Shown here piece by piece: positions 20,602-35,100 of a stretch of DNA of 64,000 nt (position 1 is the first letter of the stretch; each line of letters starts with the position of its first letter). Below the pieces are notes generated by a model. The model saw only the letters and a program-made list of their open reading frames with translations, had not been told where the DNA came from and searched no databases. The stretch is from Henricia sp. BOLD:AAB3569 (lineage: Eukaryota; Echinodermata; Asteroidea; Spinulosida; Echinasteridae). The position numbers were made by a program, and so were the translations under genes. The stretch lies in the NCBI GenBank assembly GCA_037783545.1, contig JBBELK010000108.1:310001-374000 (forward strand), given 5' to 3'.

Positions 20602-23600
20602 TCAATTTTTTAGGACAAGTGCGCAATATAGAGTGTTTGGAGCATGCAAAATTTGAAGTTCGTCGGAAAATTTTTCGACCTCCAAATTTGCCGACGTTTG
20701 AAACACACTTTGACCAAATTGCCGTGCCAAACTGGGGTGCGTCAACGACAGTCCGAAGGACTGAGCATGCGCACGAGTCAGGAGTACACCAAAGAGGTGT
20801 GTACAGACAGCCACGGGTTGCGTGAGCAGTCAGGAAGCTCCAACCCAGTTTTCCCTAAACTTTGAAATTTCTCTGCCATTTCCCGGCGAAAGGCTGTCAA
20901 TTTTTTAGGACAAGTGCGCAATATAGAGTGTGTGGAGCATGCAAAATTTGAAGTTCGTCGGAAAATTTTTCGACCTCCAAATTTGCCGACGTTTGAACCA
21001 CACTTTGACCAAATTGCCGTGCCAAACTGGGGTGCGTCAACGACAGTCCGAAGGACTGAGCATGCACACGAGTCAGGAGTACACCAAAGAGGTGTGTACA
21101 GACAGCCACGGGTTGCGTGAGCAGTCAGAAAGCTCCAACCCAGTTTTCCCTAAACTTTGAAATTTCTCTGCCATTTCCCGGCGAAAGTCTGTCAATTTTT
21201 TAGGACAAGTGCGCAATATAGAGTGTGTGGAGCATGCAAAATTTGAAATTCGTCGGAAAATTTTTCGACCTCCAAATTTGCCGACGTTTGAACCACACTT
21301 TGACCAAATTGCCGTGCCAAACTGGGGTGCGTCAACGACAGTCCGAAGGACTGAGCATGCGCACGAGTCAGGAGTACACCAAAGAGGTGTGTACAGACAG
21401 CCACGGGTTGCGTGAGCAGTCAGGAAGCTCCAACCCAGTTTTCCCTAAACTTTTAAATTTCTCTGCCATTTCCCGGCGAAAGTCTGTCAATTTTTTAGGA
21501 CAAGTGCGCAATATAGAGTGTTTGGAGCATGCAAAATTTGAAGTTCGTCGGAAAATGTTTCGACCTCCAAATTTTCCGACGTTTGAACCACACTTTGACC
21601 AAATTGCCGTGCCAAACTGGGGTGCGTCAACGACAGTCCGAAGGACTGAGCATGCGCACGAGTCAGGAGTACACCAAAGAGGTGTGTACAGACAGCCACG
21701 GGTTGCGTGAGCAGTCAGGAAGCTCCAACCCAGTTTTCCCTAAAATTTGAAATTTCTCTGCCATTTCCCGGCGAAAGTCTGTCAATTTTTTAGGACAAGT
21801 GCGCAATATAGAGTGTTTGGAGCATGCAAAATTTGAAGTTCGTCGGACAATTTTTCGACCTCCAAATTTGCCGACGTTTGAACCACACTTTAACCAAATT
21901 GCCGTGCCAAACTGGGGTGCGTCAACGACAGTTCGAAGGACTGAGCATGCGCACGAGTCAGGAGTACACCAAAGAGGTGTGTACAGACAGCCACGGGTTG
22001 CGTGAGCAGTCAGGAAGCTCCAACCCAGTTTTCCCTAAACTTTGAAATTTCTCTGCCATTTCCCGGCGAAAGTCTGTCAATTTTTTAGGACAAGTGCGCA
22101 ATATAGAGTGTGTGGAGCATGCAAAATTTGAAGTTCGTCGGAAAATTTTTCGACCTCCAAATTTGCCGACGTTTGAACCACACTTTGACCAAATTGCCGT
22201 GCCAAACTGGGGTGCGTCAACGACAGTCCGAAGGACTGAGCATGCGCACGAGTCAGGAGTACACCAAAGAGGTGTGTACAGACAGCCACGGGTTGCGTGA
22301 GCAGTCAGGAAGCTCCAACCCAGTTTTCCCTAAACTTTGAAATTTCTCTGCCATTTCCCGGCGAAAGTCTGTCAATTGTTTAGGACAAGTGCGCAATATA
22401 GAGTGTTTGGAGCATGCAAAATTTGAAGTTCGTCGGAAAATTTTTCGACCTCCAAATTTGCCGACGTTTGAACCACACTTTGACCAAATTGCCGTGCCAA
22501 ACTGGGGTGCGTCAACGACAGTCCGAAGGACTGAGCATGCGCACGAGTCAGGAGTACACCAAAGAGGTGTGTACAGACAGCCACGGGTTGCGTGAGCAGT
22601 CAGGAAGCTCCAACCCAGTTTTCCCTAAACTTTGAAATTTCTCTGCCATTTCCCGGCGAAAGTCTGTCAATTTTTTAGGACAAGTGCGCAATATAGAGTG
22701 TTTGGAGCATGCAAAATTTGAAGTTCGTCGGAAAATTTTTCGACCTCCAAATTTGCCGACGTTTGAAACACACTTTGACCAAATTGCCGTGCCAAACTGG
22801 GGTGCGTCAACGACAGTCCGAAGGACTGAGCATGCGCACGAGTCAGGAGTACACCAAAGAGGTGTGTACAGACAGCCACGGGTTGCGTGAGCAGTCAGGA
22901 AGCTCCAACCCAGTTTTCCCTAAACTTTGAAATTTCTCTGCCATTTCCCGGCGAAAGGCTGTCAATTTTTTAGGACAAGTGCGCAATATAGAGTGTGTGG
23001 AGCATGCAAAATTTGAAGTTCGTCGGAAAATTTTTCGACCTCCAAATTTGCCGACGTTTGAACCACACTTTGACCAAATTGCCGTGCCAAACTGGGGTGC
23101 GTCAACGACAGTCCGAAGGACTGAGCATGCACACGAGTCAGGAGTACACCAAAGAGGTGTGTACAGACAGCCACGGGTTGCGTGAGCAGTCAGAAAGCTC
23201 CAACCCAGTTTTCCCTAAACTTTGAAATTTCTCTGCCATTTCCCGGCGAAAGTCTGTCAATTTTTTAGGACAAGTGCGCAATATAGAGTGTGTGGAGCAT
23301 GCAAAATTTGAAATTCGTCGGAAAATTTTTCGACCTCCAAATTTGCCGACGTTTGAACCACACTTTGACCAAATTGCCGTGCCAAACTGGGGTGCGTCAA
23401 CGACAGTCCGAAGGACTGAGCATGCGCACGAGTCAGGAGTACACCAAAGAGGTGTGTACAGACAGCCACGGGTTGCGTGAGCAGTCAGGAAGCTCCAACC
23501 CAGTTTTCCCTAAACTTTGAAATTTCTCTGCCATTTCCCGGCGAAAGTCTGTCAATTTTTTAGGACAAGTGCGCAATATAGAGTGTTTGGAGCATGCAAA

Positions 23601-23864
23601 ATTTGAAGTTCGTCGGAAAATGTTTCGACCTCCAAATTTTCCGACGTTTGAACCACACTTTGACCAAATTGCCGTGCCAAACTGGGGTGCGTCAACGACA
23701 GTCCGAAGGACTGAGCATGCGCACGAGTCAGGAGTACACCAAAGAGGTGTGTACAGACAGCCACGGGTTGCGTGAGCAGTCAGGAAGCTCCAACCCAGTT
23801 TTCCCTAAAATTTGAAATTTCTCTGCCATTTCCCGGCGAAAGTCTGTCAATGTTTTTAGGACAA
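20602..23864. repeat. Higher-order repeat: four-monomer block repeated at a 2065-bp offset (7 monomers)
   Basis: The series GTTTGAAACACAC, then GAAAGGCTGTC with CATGCACACGAG, then TTTGAAATTCGTC, then AAAATGTTTCG with AAATTTTCCGACG begins near 20602 and again near 22667. The three monomers between the two series differ, so the tandem unit is seven monomers with one conserved four-unit part. Confidence 0.82.
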
Positions 23865-25617
23865 GTGCGCAATATAGAGTGTTTGGAGCATGCAAAATTT
23901 GAAGTTCGTCGGAAAATGTTTCGACCTCCAAATTTTCCGACGTTTGAACCACACTTTGACCAAATTGCCGTGCCAAACTGGGGTGCGTCAACGACAGTCC
24001 GAAGGACTGAGCATGCGCACGAGTCAGGAGTACACCAAAGAGGTGTGTACAGACAGCCACGGGTTGCGTGAGCAGTCAGGAAGCTCCAACCCAGTTTTCC
24101 CTAAAATTTGAAATTTCTCTGCCATTTCCCGGCGAAAGTCTGTCAATTTTTTAGGACAAGTGCGCAATATAGAGTGTTTGGAGCATGCAAAATTTGAAGT
24201 TCGTCGGAAAATTTTTCGACCTCCAAATTTGCCGACGTTTGAACCACACTTTGACCAAATTGCCGTGCCAAACTGGGGTGCGTCAACGACAGTCCGAAGG
24301 ACTGAGCATGCGCACGAGTCAGGAGTACACCAAAGAGGTGTGTACAGACAGCCACGGGTTGCGTGAGCCGTCAGGAAGCTCCAACCCAGTTTTCCCTAAA
24401 CTTTGAAATTTCTCTGCCATTTCCCGGCGAAAGTCTGTCAATTTTTTAGGACAAGTGCGCAATATAGAGTGTTTGGAGCATGCAAAATTTGAAGTTCGTC
24501 GGAAAATTTTTCGACCTCCAATTTTGCCGACGTTTGAACCACACTTTGACCAAATTGCCGTGCCAAACTGGGGTGCGTCAACGACAGTCCGAAGGACTGA
24601 GCATGCGCACGAGTCAGGAGTACACCAAAGAGGTGTGTACAGACAGCCACGGGTTGCGTGAGCAGTCAGGAAGCTCCAACCCAGTTTTTCCTAAACTTTG
24701 AAATTTCTCTGCCATTTCCCGGCGAAAGTCTGTCAATTTTTTAGGACAAGTGCGCAATATACAGTGTTTGGAGCATGCAAAATTTGAAGTTCGTCGGAAA
24801 ATTTTTCGACCTCCAAACTTGCCGACGTTTGAACCACACTTTGACCAAATTGCCGTGCCAAACTGGGGTGCGTCAACGACAGTCCGAAGGACTGAGCATG
24901 CGCACGAATCAGGAGTACACCAAAGAGGTGTGTACAGACAGCCACGGGTTGCGTGAGCAGTCAGGAAGCTCCAACCCAGTTTTCCCTAAACTTTGAAATT
25001 TCTCTGCCATTTCCCCGCGAAAGTCTGTCAATTTTTTAGGACAAGTGCGCAATATAGAGTGTTTGGAGCACGCAAAATTTGAAGTTCGTCGGAAAATTTT
25101 TCGACCTCCAAATTTGCCGACGTTTGAACCACACTTTGACCAAATTGCCGTGCCAAACTGGGGTGTGTCAACGACAGTCCGAAGGACTGAGCATGCGCAC
25201 GAGTCAGGAGTACACCAAAGAGGTGTGTACAGACAGCCACGGGTTGCGTGAGCAGTCAGGAAGCTCCAACCCAGTTTTCCCTAAACTTTGAAATTTCTCT
25301 GCCATTTCCCGGCGAAAGTCTGTCAATTTTTTAGGACAAGTGCGCAATATAGAGTGTTTGGATCATGCAAAATTTGAAGTTCGTCGGAAAATGTTTCGAC
25401 CTCCAAATTTTCCGACGTTTGAACCACACTTTGACCAAATTGCCGTGCCAAACTGGGGTGCGTCAACGACAGTCCGAAGGACTGAGCATGCGCACGAGTC
25501 AGGAGTACACCAAAGAGGTGTGTACAGACAGCCACGGGTTGCGTGAGCAGTCAGGAAGCTCCAACCCAGTTTTCCCTAAAATTTGAAATTTCTCTGCCAT
25601 TTCCCGGCGAAAGTCTG

Positions 25618-27387
25618 TCAATTTTTTAGGACAAGTGCGCAATATAGAGTGTTTGGAGCATGCAAAATTTGAAGTTCGTCGGAAAATTTTTCGATCTCCA
25701 AATTTGCCGACGTTTGAACCACACTTTGACCAAATTGCCGTGCCAAACTGGGGTGCGTCAACGACAGTCCGAAGGACTGAGCATGCGCACGAGTCAGGAG
25801 TACACCAAAGAGGTGTGTACAGACAGCCACGGGTTGCGTGAGCCGTCAGGAAGCTCCAACCCAGTTTTCCCTAAACTTTGAAATTTCTCTGCCATTTCCC
25901 GGCGAAAGTCTGTCAATTTTTTAGGACAAGTGCGCAATATAGAGTGTTTGGAGCATGCAAAATTTGAAGTTCGTCGGAAAATTTTTCGACCTCCAATTTT
26001 GCCGACGTTTGAACCACACTTTGACCAAATTGCCGTGCCAAACTGGGGTGCGTCAACGACAGTCCGAAGGACTGAGCATGCGCACGAGTCAGGAGTACAC
26101 CAAAGAGGTGTGTACAGACAGCCACGGGTTGCGTGAGCAGTCAGGAAGCTCCAACCCAGTTTTCCCTAAACTTTGAAATTTCTCTGCCATTTCCCGGCGA
26201 AAGTCTGTCAATTTTTTAGGACAAGTGCGCAATATAGAGTGTTTGGAGCATGCAAAATTTGAAGTTCGTCGGAAAATGTTTCGACCTCCAAATTTGCCGA
26301 CGTTTGAACCACACTTTGACCAAATTGCCGTGCCAAACTGGGGTGCGTCAACGACAGTCCGAAGGACTGAGCATGCGCACGAGTCAGGAGTACACCAAAG
26401 AGGTGTGTACAGACAGCCACGGGTTGCGTGAGCAGTCAGGAAGCTCCAACCCAGTTTTCCCTAAAATTTGAAATTTCTCTGCCATTTCCCGGCGAAAGTC
26501 TGTCAATTTTTTAGGACAAGTGCGCAATATAGAGTGTTTGGAGCATGCAAAATTTGAAGTTCGTCGGAAAATTTTTCGATCTCCAAATTTGCCGACGTTT
26601 GAACCACACTTTGACCAAATTGCCGTGCCAAACTGGGGTGCGTCAACGACAGTCCGAAGGACTGAGCATGCGCACGAGTCAGGAGTACACCAAAGAGGTG
26701 TGTACAGACAGCCACGGGTTGCGTGAGCCGTCAGGAAGCTCCAACCCAGTTTTCCCTAAACTTTGAAATTTCTCTGCCATTTCCCGGCGAAAGTCTGTCA
26801 ATTTTTTAGGACAAGTGCGCAATATATAGTGTTTGGAGCATGCAAAATTTGAAGTTCGTCGGAAAATTTTTCGACCTCCAATTTTGCCGACGTTTGAACC
26901 ACACTTTGACCAAATTGCCGTGCCAAACTGGGGTGCGTCAACGACAGTCCGAAGGACTGAGCATGCGCACGAGTCAGGAGTACACCAAAGAGGTGTGTAC
27001 AGACAGCCACGGGTTGCGTGAGCAGTCAGGAAGCTCCAACCCAGTTTTCCCTAAACTTTGAAATTTCTCTGCCATTTCCCGGCGAAAGTCTGTCAATTTT
27101 TTAGGACAAGTGCGCAATATAGAGTGTTTGGAGCATGCAAAATTTGAAGTTCGTCGGAAAATGTTTCGACCTCCAAATTTGCCGACGTTTGAACCACACT
27201 TTGACCAAATTGCCGTGCCAAACTGGGGTGCGTCAACGACAGTCCGAAGGACTGAGCATGCGCACGAGTCAGGAGTACACCAAAGAGGTGTGTACAGACA
27301 GCCACGGGTTGCGTGAGCAGTCAGGAAGCTCCAACCCAGTTTTCCCTAAACTTTGAAATTTCTCTGCCATTTCCCGGCGAAAGTCTG
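25618..27387. repeat. Higher-order repeat: three-monomer block in tandem (885 bp x 2)
   Basis: Monomers marked TTCGATCTCC with GAGCCGTCAGG, then CTCCAATTTTGCC, then AAAATGTTTCG occur from 25618 and again from 26503. A related pair (GAGCCGTCAGG then CCAATTTTGCC) also lies at 24143-24732. Confidence 0.83.
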
Positions 27388-27910
27388 TCAATTTTTTAGG
27401 ACAAGTGCGCAATATAGAGTGTTTGGAGCATGCAAAATTTGAAGTTCGTCGGAAAATGTTTCGACCTCCAAATTTGCCGACGTTTGAACCACACTTTGAC
27501 CAAATTGCCGTGCCAAACTGGGGCGCGTCAACGACAGTCCGAAGGACTGAGCATGCGCACGAGTCAGGAGTACCCCAAAGAGGTGTGTACAGACAGCCAC
27601 GGGTTGCGTGAGCAGTCAGGAAGCTCCAACCCAGTTTTCCCTAAACTTTGAAATTTCTCTGCCATTTCCCGGCGAAAGTCTGTCAATTTTTTAGGACAAG
27701 TGCGCAATATAGAGTGTGTGGAGCATGCAAAATTTAAAGTTCGTCGGAAAATTTTTCGACCTCCAAATTTGCCGACGTTTGAACCACACTTTGACCAAAT
27801 TGCCGTGCCAAACTGGGGTGCGTCAACGACAGTCCGAAGGACTGAGCATGCGCACGAGTCAGGAGTACACCAAAGAGGTGTGTACAGACAGCCACGGGTT
27901 GCGTGAGCAG

Positions 27911-29753
27911 TCAGGAAGCTCCAACCCAGTTTTCCCTAAACTTTGAAATTTCTCTGCCATTTCCCGGCGAAAGTCTGTCAATTTTTGTAGGACAAGTGCG
28001 CAATATAGAGTGTTTGGAGCATGCAAAATTTGAAGTTCGTTGGAAAATTTTTCGACCTCCAAATTTGCCGACGTTTGAACCACACTTTGACCAAATTGCC
28101 GTGCCAAAACTGGGGTGCGTCAACGACAGTCCGAAGGACTGAGCATGCGCACGAGTCAGGAGTACACCAAAGAGGTGTGTACAGACAGCCACGGGTTGCG
28201 TGAGCAGTCAGGAAGCTCCAACCCAGTTTTCCCTAAACTTTGGAATTTCTCTGCCATTTCCCGGCGAAAGTCTGTCAATTTTTTAGGACAAGTGCGCAAT
28301 ATAGAGTGTTTGGAGCATGCAAAATTTGAAGTTCGTTGGAAAATTTTTCGACCTCCGAATTTGCCGACGTTTGAACCACACTTTGACCAAATTGCCGTGC
28401 CAAAACTGGGGTGCGTCAACGACAGTCCGAAGGTCTGAGCATGCGCACGAGTCAGGAGTACACCAAAGAGGTGTGTACAGACAGCCACGGGTTGCGTGAG
28501 CAGTCAGGAAGCTCCAACCCAGTTTTCCCTAAACTTTGAAATTTCTCTGCCATTTCCCGGCGAAAGTCTGTCAATTTTTTAGGACAAGTGCGCAATATAG
28601 AGTGTTTGGAGCATGCAAAATTTGAAGTTCGTTGGAAAATTTTTCGACCTCCAAATTTGCCGACGTTTGAACCACACTTTGACCAAATTGCCGTGCCAAA
28701 CTGGGGTGCGTCAACGACAGTCCGAAGGACTGAGCATGCGCACGAGTCAGGAGTACACCAAAGAGGTGTGTACAGACAGCCACGGGTTGCGTGAGCAGTC
28801 AGGAAGCTCCAACCCAGTTTTCCCTAAACTTTGAAATTTCTCTGCCATTTCCCGGCGAAAGTCTGTCAATTTTTTAGGACAAGTGCGCAATATAGAGTGT
28901 TTGGAGCATGCAAAATTTGAAGTTCGTCGGCAAATTTTTCGACCTCCAAATTTGCCGACGTTTGAACCACACTTTGACCAAATTGCCGTGCCAAACTGGG
29001 GTGCGTCAACGACAGTCCGAAGGACTGAGCATGCGCACGAGTCAGGAGTACCCCAAAGAGGTGTGTACAGACAGCCACGGGTTGCGTGAGCAGTCAGGAA
29101 GCTCCAACCCAGTTTTCCCTAAACTTTGAAATTTCTCTGCCATTTCCCGGCGAAAGTCTGTCAATTTTTTTAGGACAAGTGCGCAATATAGAGTGTTTGG
29201 AGCATGCAAAATTTGAAGTTCGTTGGAAAATTTTTCGACCTCCAAATTTGCCGACGTTTGAACCACACTTTGACCAAATTGCCGTGCCAAAACTGGGGTG
29301 CGTCAACGACAGTCCGAAGGACTGAGCATGCGCACGAGTCAGGAGTACACCAAAGAGGTGTGTACAGACAGCCACGGGTTGCGTGAGCAGTCAGGAAGCT
29401 CCAACCCAGTTTTCCCTAAACTTTGGAATTTCTCTGCCATTTCCCGGCGAAAGTCTGTCAATTTTTTAGGACAAGTGCGCAATATAGAGTGTTTGGAGCA
29501 TGCAAAATTTGAAGTTCGTTGGAAAATTTTTCGACCTCCGAATTTGCCGACGTTTGAACCACACTTTGACCAAATTGCCGTGCCAAAACTGGGGTGCGTC
29601 AACGACAGTCCGAAGGTCTGAGCATGCGCACGAGTCAGGAGTACACCAAAGAGGTGTGTACAGACAGCCACGGGTTGCGTGAGCAGTCAGGAAGCTCCAA
29701 CCCAGTTTTCCCTAAACTTTGAAATTTCTCTGCCATTTCCCGGCGAAAGTCTG
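27911..29753. repeat. Higher-order repeat: monomer pair repeated at a 1183-bp offset
   Basis: Two adjacent monomers share TTCGTTGGAAAA and the extra A in GCCAAAACTGG; the second also has CTCCGAATTTG and GAAGGTCTGAG. They occur near 28000-28500 and again near 29180-29680. The offset is four monomers plus 3 bp, which are the single-base insertions in this block. Confidence 0.78.
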
Positions 29754-32130
29754 TCAATTTTTTAGGATAAGTGCGCAATATAGAGTGTTTGGAGCATGCA
29801 AAATTTGAAGTTCGTCGGAAAAATTTTCGACCTCCAAATTTGCCGACGTTTGAACCACACTTTGACCAAATTGCCGTGCCAAACTGGGGTGCGTCAACGA
29901 CAGTCCGAAGGACTGAGCATGCGCACGAGTCAGGAGTACACCAAAGAGGTGTGTACAGACAGCCACGGGTTGCGTGAGCAGTCAGGAAGCTCCAACCCAG
30001 TTTTCCCTAAACTTTGAAATTTCTCTGCCATTTCCCGGCGAAAGTCTGTCAATTTTTTAGGACAAGTGCGCAAAATAGAGTGTTTGGAGCATGCAAAATT
30101 TGAAGTTCGTCGGAAAATTTTTCGACCTCCAAATTTGCCGACGTTTGAACCACACTTTGACCAAATTGCCGTGCCAAACTGGGGTGCGTCAACGACAGTC
30201 CGAAGGACTGAGCATGCGCACGAGTCAGGAGTACACCAAAGAGGTGTGTACAGACAGCCACGGGTTGCGTGAGCAGTCAGGAAGCTCCAACCCAGTTTTC
30301 CCTAAACTTTGAAATTTCTCTGCCATTTCCCGGCGAAAGTCTGTCAATTTTTTTGGACAAGTGCGCAATATAGAGTGTTTGGAGCATGCAAAATTTGAAG
30401 TTCGTCGGAAAAATTTTCGACCTCCAAATTTGCCGACGTTTGAACCACACTTTGACCAAATTGCCGTGCCAAACTGGGGTGCGTCAACGACAGTCCGAAG
30501 GACTGAGCATGCGCACGAGTCAGGAGTACACCAAAGAGGTGTGTACAGACAGCCACGGGTTGCGTGAGCAGTCAGGAAGCTCCAACCCAGTTTTCCCTAA
30601 ACTTTGAAATTTCTCTGCCATTTCCCGGCGAAAGTCTGTCAATTTTTTAGGACAAGTGCGCAAAATAGAGTGTTTGGAGCATGCAAAATTTGAAGTTCGT
30701 CGGAAAATTTTTCGACCTCCAAATTTGCCGACGTTTGAACCACACTTTGACCAAATTGCCGTGCCAAACTGGGGTGCGTCAACGACAGTCCGAAGGACTG
30801 AGCATGCGCACGAGTCAGGAGTACACCAAAGAGGTGTGTACAGACAGCCACGGGTTGCGTGAGCAGTCAGGAAGCTCCAACCCAGTTTTCCCTAAACTTT
30901 GAAATTTCTCTGCCATTTCCCGGCGAAAGTCTGTCAATTTTTTTGGACAAGTGCGCAATATAGAGTGTTTGGAGCATGCAAAATTTGAAGTTCGTCGGAA
31001 AATTTTTCGACCTCCAAATTTGCCGACGTTTGAACCACACTTTGACCAAATTGCCGTGCCAAACTGGGGTGCGTCAACGACAGTCCGAAGGACTGAGCAT
31101 GCGCACGAGTCAGGAGTACACCAAAGAGGTGTGTACAGACAGCCACGGGTTGCGTAAGCAGTCAGGAAGCTCCAACCCAGTTTTCCCTAAACTTTGAATT
31201 TTCTCTGCCATTTCCCGGCGAAAGTCTGTCATTTTTTTAGGACAAGTGCGCAAAATAGAGTGTTTGGAGCATGCAAAATTTGAAGTTCGTCGGAAAATTT
31301 TTCGACCTCCAAATTTGCCGACGTTTGAACCACACTTTGACCAAATTGCCGTGCCAAACTGGGGTGCGTCAACGACAGTCCGAAGGACTGAGCATGCGCA
31401 CGAGTGAGGAGTACACCAAAGAGGTGTGTACAGACAGCCACGGGTTGCGTGAGCAGTCAGGAAGCTCCAACCCAGTTTTCCCTAAACTTTGAAATTTCTC
31501 TGCCATTTCCCGGCGAAAGTCTGTCAATTTTTTTGGACAAGTGCGCAATATAGAGTGTTTGGAGCATGCAAAATTTGAAGTTCGTCGGAAAAATTTTCGA
31601 CCTCCAAATTTGCCGACGTTTGAACCACACTTTGACCAAATTGCCGTGCCAAACTGGGGTGCGTCAACGACAGTCCGAAGGACTGAGCATGCGCACGAGT
31701 CAGGAGTACACCAAAGAGGTGTGTACAGACAGCCACGGGTTGCGTCAGCAGTCAGGAAGCTCCAACCCAGTTTTCCCTAAACTTTGAAATTTCTCTGCCA
31801 TTTCCCGGCGAAAGTCTGTCAATTTTTTAGGACAAGTGCGCAAAATAGAGTGTTTGGAGCATGCAAAATTTGAAGTTCGTCGGAAAATTTTTCGACCTCC
31901 AAATTTGCCGACGTTTGAACCACACTTTGACCAAATTGCCGTGCCAAACTGGGGTGCGTCAACGACAGTCCGAAGGACTGAGCATGCGCACGAGTCAGGA
32001 GTACACCAAAGAGGTGTGTACAGACAGCCACGGGTTGCGTGAGCAGTCAGGAAGCTCCAACCCAGTTTTCCCTAAACTTTGAAATTTCTCTGCCATTTCC
32101 CGGCAAAAGTCTGTCAATTTTTTAGGACAA
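29754..32130. repeat. Dimeric higher-order repeat, 590 bp, about four copies
   Basis: Two monomer types alternate. Type A has GCGCAATATAG and mostly TCGGAAAAATTTTCG, and in three of four cases TTTTTTTGGACAAG. Type B has GCGCAAAATAG and TCGGAAAATTTTTCG. A units start near 29754, 30344, 30934 and 31524; B units near 30049, 30639, 31229 and 31819. This is the only clean dimer periodicity I saw in the window. Confidence 0.83.
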
Positions 32131-35100
32131 GTGCGCAAAATAGAGTGTTTTGAGCATGCAAAATTTGAAGTTCGTCGGAAAATTTTTCGACCTCCAAATT
32201 TGCCGACGTTTGAACCACACTTTGACCAAATTGCCGTGCCAAACTGGGGTGCGTCAACGACAGTCCGAAGGACTGAGCATGCGCACGAGTCAGGAGTACA
32301 CCAAAGAGGTGTCTACAGACAGCCACGGGTTGCGTGAGCAGTCAGGAAGCTCCAACCCAGTTTTGCCTAAACTTTGAAATTTCTCTGCCATTTCCCGGCG
32401 AAAGTCTGTCAATTTTTTAGGACAAGTGCGCAATATAGAGTGTTTGGAGCATGCAAAATTTGAAGTTCGTCGGAAAAATTTTCGACCTCCAAATTTGCCG
32501 ACGTTTGAACCACACTTTGACCAAATTGCCGTGCCAAAACTGGGGTGCGTCAACGACAGTCCGAAGGACTGAGCATGCGCACGAGTCAGGAGTACACCAA
32601 AGAGGTGTGTACAGACAGCCACGGGTTGCGTGAGCAGTCAGGAAGCTCCAACACAGTTTTCCCTAAACTTTGGAATTTCTCTGCCATTTCCCGGCGAAAG
32701 TCTGTCAATTTTTTAGGACAAGTGCGCAATATAGAGTGTTTGGAGCATGCAAAATTTGAAGTTCGTCGGAAAAATTTTCGACCTCCAAATTTGCCGACGT
32801 TTGAACCACACTTTGACCAAATTGCCGTGCCAAACTGGGGTGCGTCAACGACAGTCCGAAGGACTGAGCATGCGCACGAGTCAGGAGTACACCAAAGAGG
32901 TGTGTACAGACAGCCACGGGTTGCGTGAGCAGTCAGGAAGCTCCAACCCAGTTTTCCCTAAACTTTGAAATTTCTCTGCCATTTCCCGGCGAAAGTCTGT
33001 CAATTTTTTAGGACAAGTGCGCAAAATAGAGTGTTTGGAGCATGCAAAATTTGAAGTTCGTCGGAAAATTTTTCGACCTCCAAATTTGCCGACGTTTGAA
33101 CCACACTTTGACCAAATTGCCGTGCCAAACTGGGGTGCGTCAACGACAGTCCGAAGGACTGAGCATGCGCACGAGTCAGGAGTACACCAAAGAGGTGTGT
33201 ACAGACAGCCACGGGTTGCGTGAGCAGTCAGGAAGCTCCAACCCAGTTTTCCCTAAACTTTGAAATTTCTCTGCCATTTCCCGGCGAAAGTCTGTCAATT
33301 TGTTAGGACAAGTGCGCAATATAGAGTGTTTGGAGCATGCAAAATTTGAAGTTCGTCTGAAAATTTTTCGACCTCCAAATTTGCCGACGTTTGAACCACA
33401 CTTTGACCAAATTGCCGTGCCAAACTGGGGTGCGTCAACGACAGTCCGAAGGACTGAGCATGCGCACGAGTCAGGAGTACACCAAAGAGGTGTGTACAGA
33501 CAGCCACGGGTTGCGTGAGCAGTCAGGAAGCTCCAACCCAGTTTTCCCTAAACTTTGAAATTTCTCTGCCATTTCCCGGCGAAAGTCTGTCAATTTTTTA
33601 GGACAAGTGCGCAATATAGAGTGTGTGGAGCATGCAAAATTAGAAGTTCGTCGGAAAATTTTTCGACCTCCAAATTTGCCGACGTTTGAACCACACTTTG
33701 ACCAAATTGCCGTGCCAAACTGGGGTGCGTCAACGACAGTCCGAAGGACTGAGCATGCGCACGAGTCAGGAGTACACCAAAGAGGTGTGTACAGACAGCC
33801 ACGGGTTGCGTGTGCAGTCAGGAAGCTCCAACCCAGTTTTCCCTAAACTTTGAAATTTCTCTGCCATTTCCCGGCGAAAGTCTGTCAATTTTTTAGGACA
33901 AGTGCGCAATATAGAGTGTGTGGAGCATGCAAAATTTGAAGTTCGTCGGAAAAATTTTCGACCTCCAAATTTGCCGACGTTTGAACCACACTTTGACCAA
34001 ATTGCCGTGCCAAACTGGGGCGCGTCAACGACAGTCCGAAGGACTGAGCATGCGCACGAGTCAGGAGTACACCAAAGAGGTGTGTACAGACAGCCACGGG
34101 TTGCGTGAGCAGTCAGGAAGCTCCAACCCAGTTTTCCCTAAACTTTGAAATTTCTCTGCCATTTCCCGGCGAAAGTCTGTCAATTTTTTAGGACAAGTGC
34201 GCAATGTAGAGTGTGTGGAGCATGCAAAATTAGAAGTTCGTCGGAAAATTTTTCGACCTCCAAATTTGCCGACGTTTGAACCACACTTTGACCAAATTGC
34301 CGTGCCAAACTGGGGTGCGTCAACGACAGTCCGAAGGACTGAGCATGCGCACGAGTCAGGAGTACACCAAAGAGGTGTGTACAGACAGCCACGGGTTGCG
34401 TGAGCAGTCAGGAAGCTCCAACCCAGTTTTCCCTAAACTTTGAAATTTCTCTGCCATTTCCCGGCGAAAGTCTGTCAATTTTTTAGGACAAGTGCGCAAT
34501 ATAGAGTGTGTGGAGCATGCAAAATTTGAAGTTCGTCGGAAAATTTTTCGACCTCCAAATTTGCCGACGTTTGAACCACACTTTGACCAAATTGCCGTGC
34601 CAAACTGGGGTGCGTCAACGACAGTCCGAAGGACTGAGCATGCGCACGAGTCAGGAGTACACCAAAGAGGTGTGTACAGACAGCCACGGGTTGCGTGAGC
34701 AGTCAGGAAGCTCCAACCCAGTTTTCCCTAAACTTTGAAATTTCTCTGCCATTTCCCGGCGAAAGTCTGTCAATTTTTTAGGACAAGTGCGCAATATAGA
34801 GTGTTTGGAGCATGCAAAATTTGAAGTTCGTCGGAAAATTTTTCGACCTCCAAATTTGCCGACGTTTGAACCACACTTTGACCAAATTGCCGTGCCAAAC
34901 TGGGGTGCGTTAACGACAGTCCGAAGGACTGAGCATGCGCACGAGTCAGGAGTACACCAAAGAGGTGTGTACAGACAGCCACGGGTTGCGTGAGCAGTCA
35001 GGAAGCTCCAACCCAGTTTTTCCTAAACTTTGAAATTTCTCTGCCATTTCCCAGCGAAAGTCTGTCAATTTTTTAGGACAAGTGCGCAATATAGAGTGTT

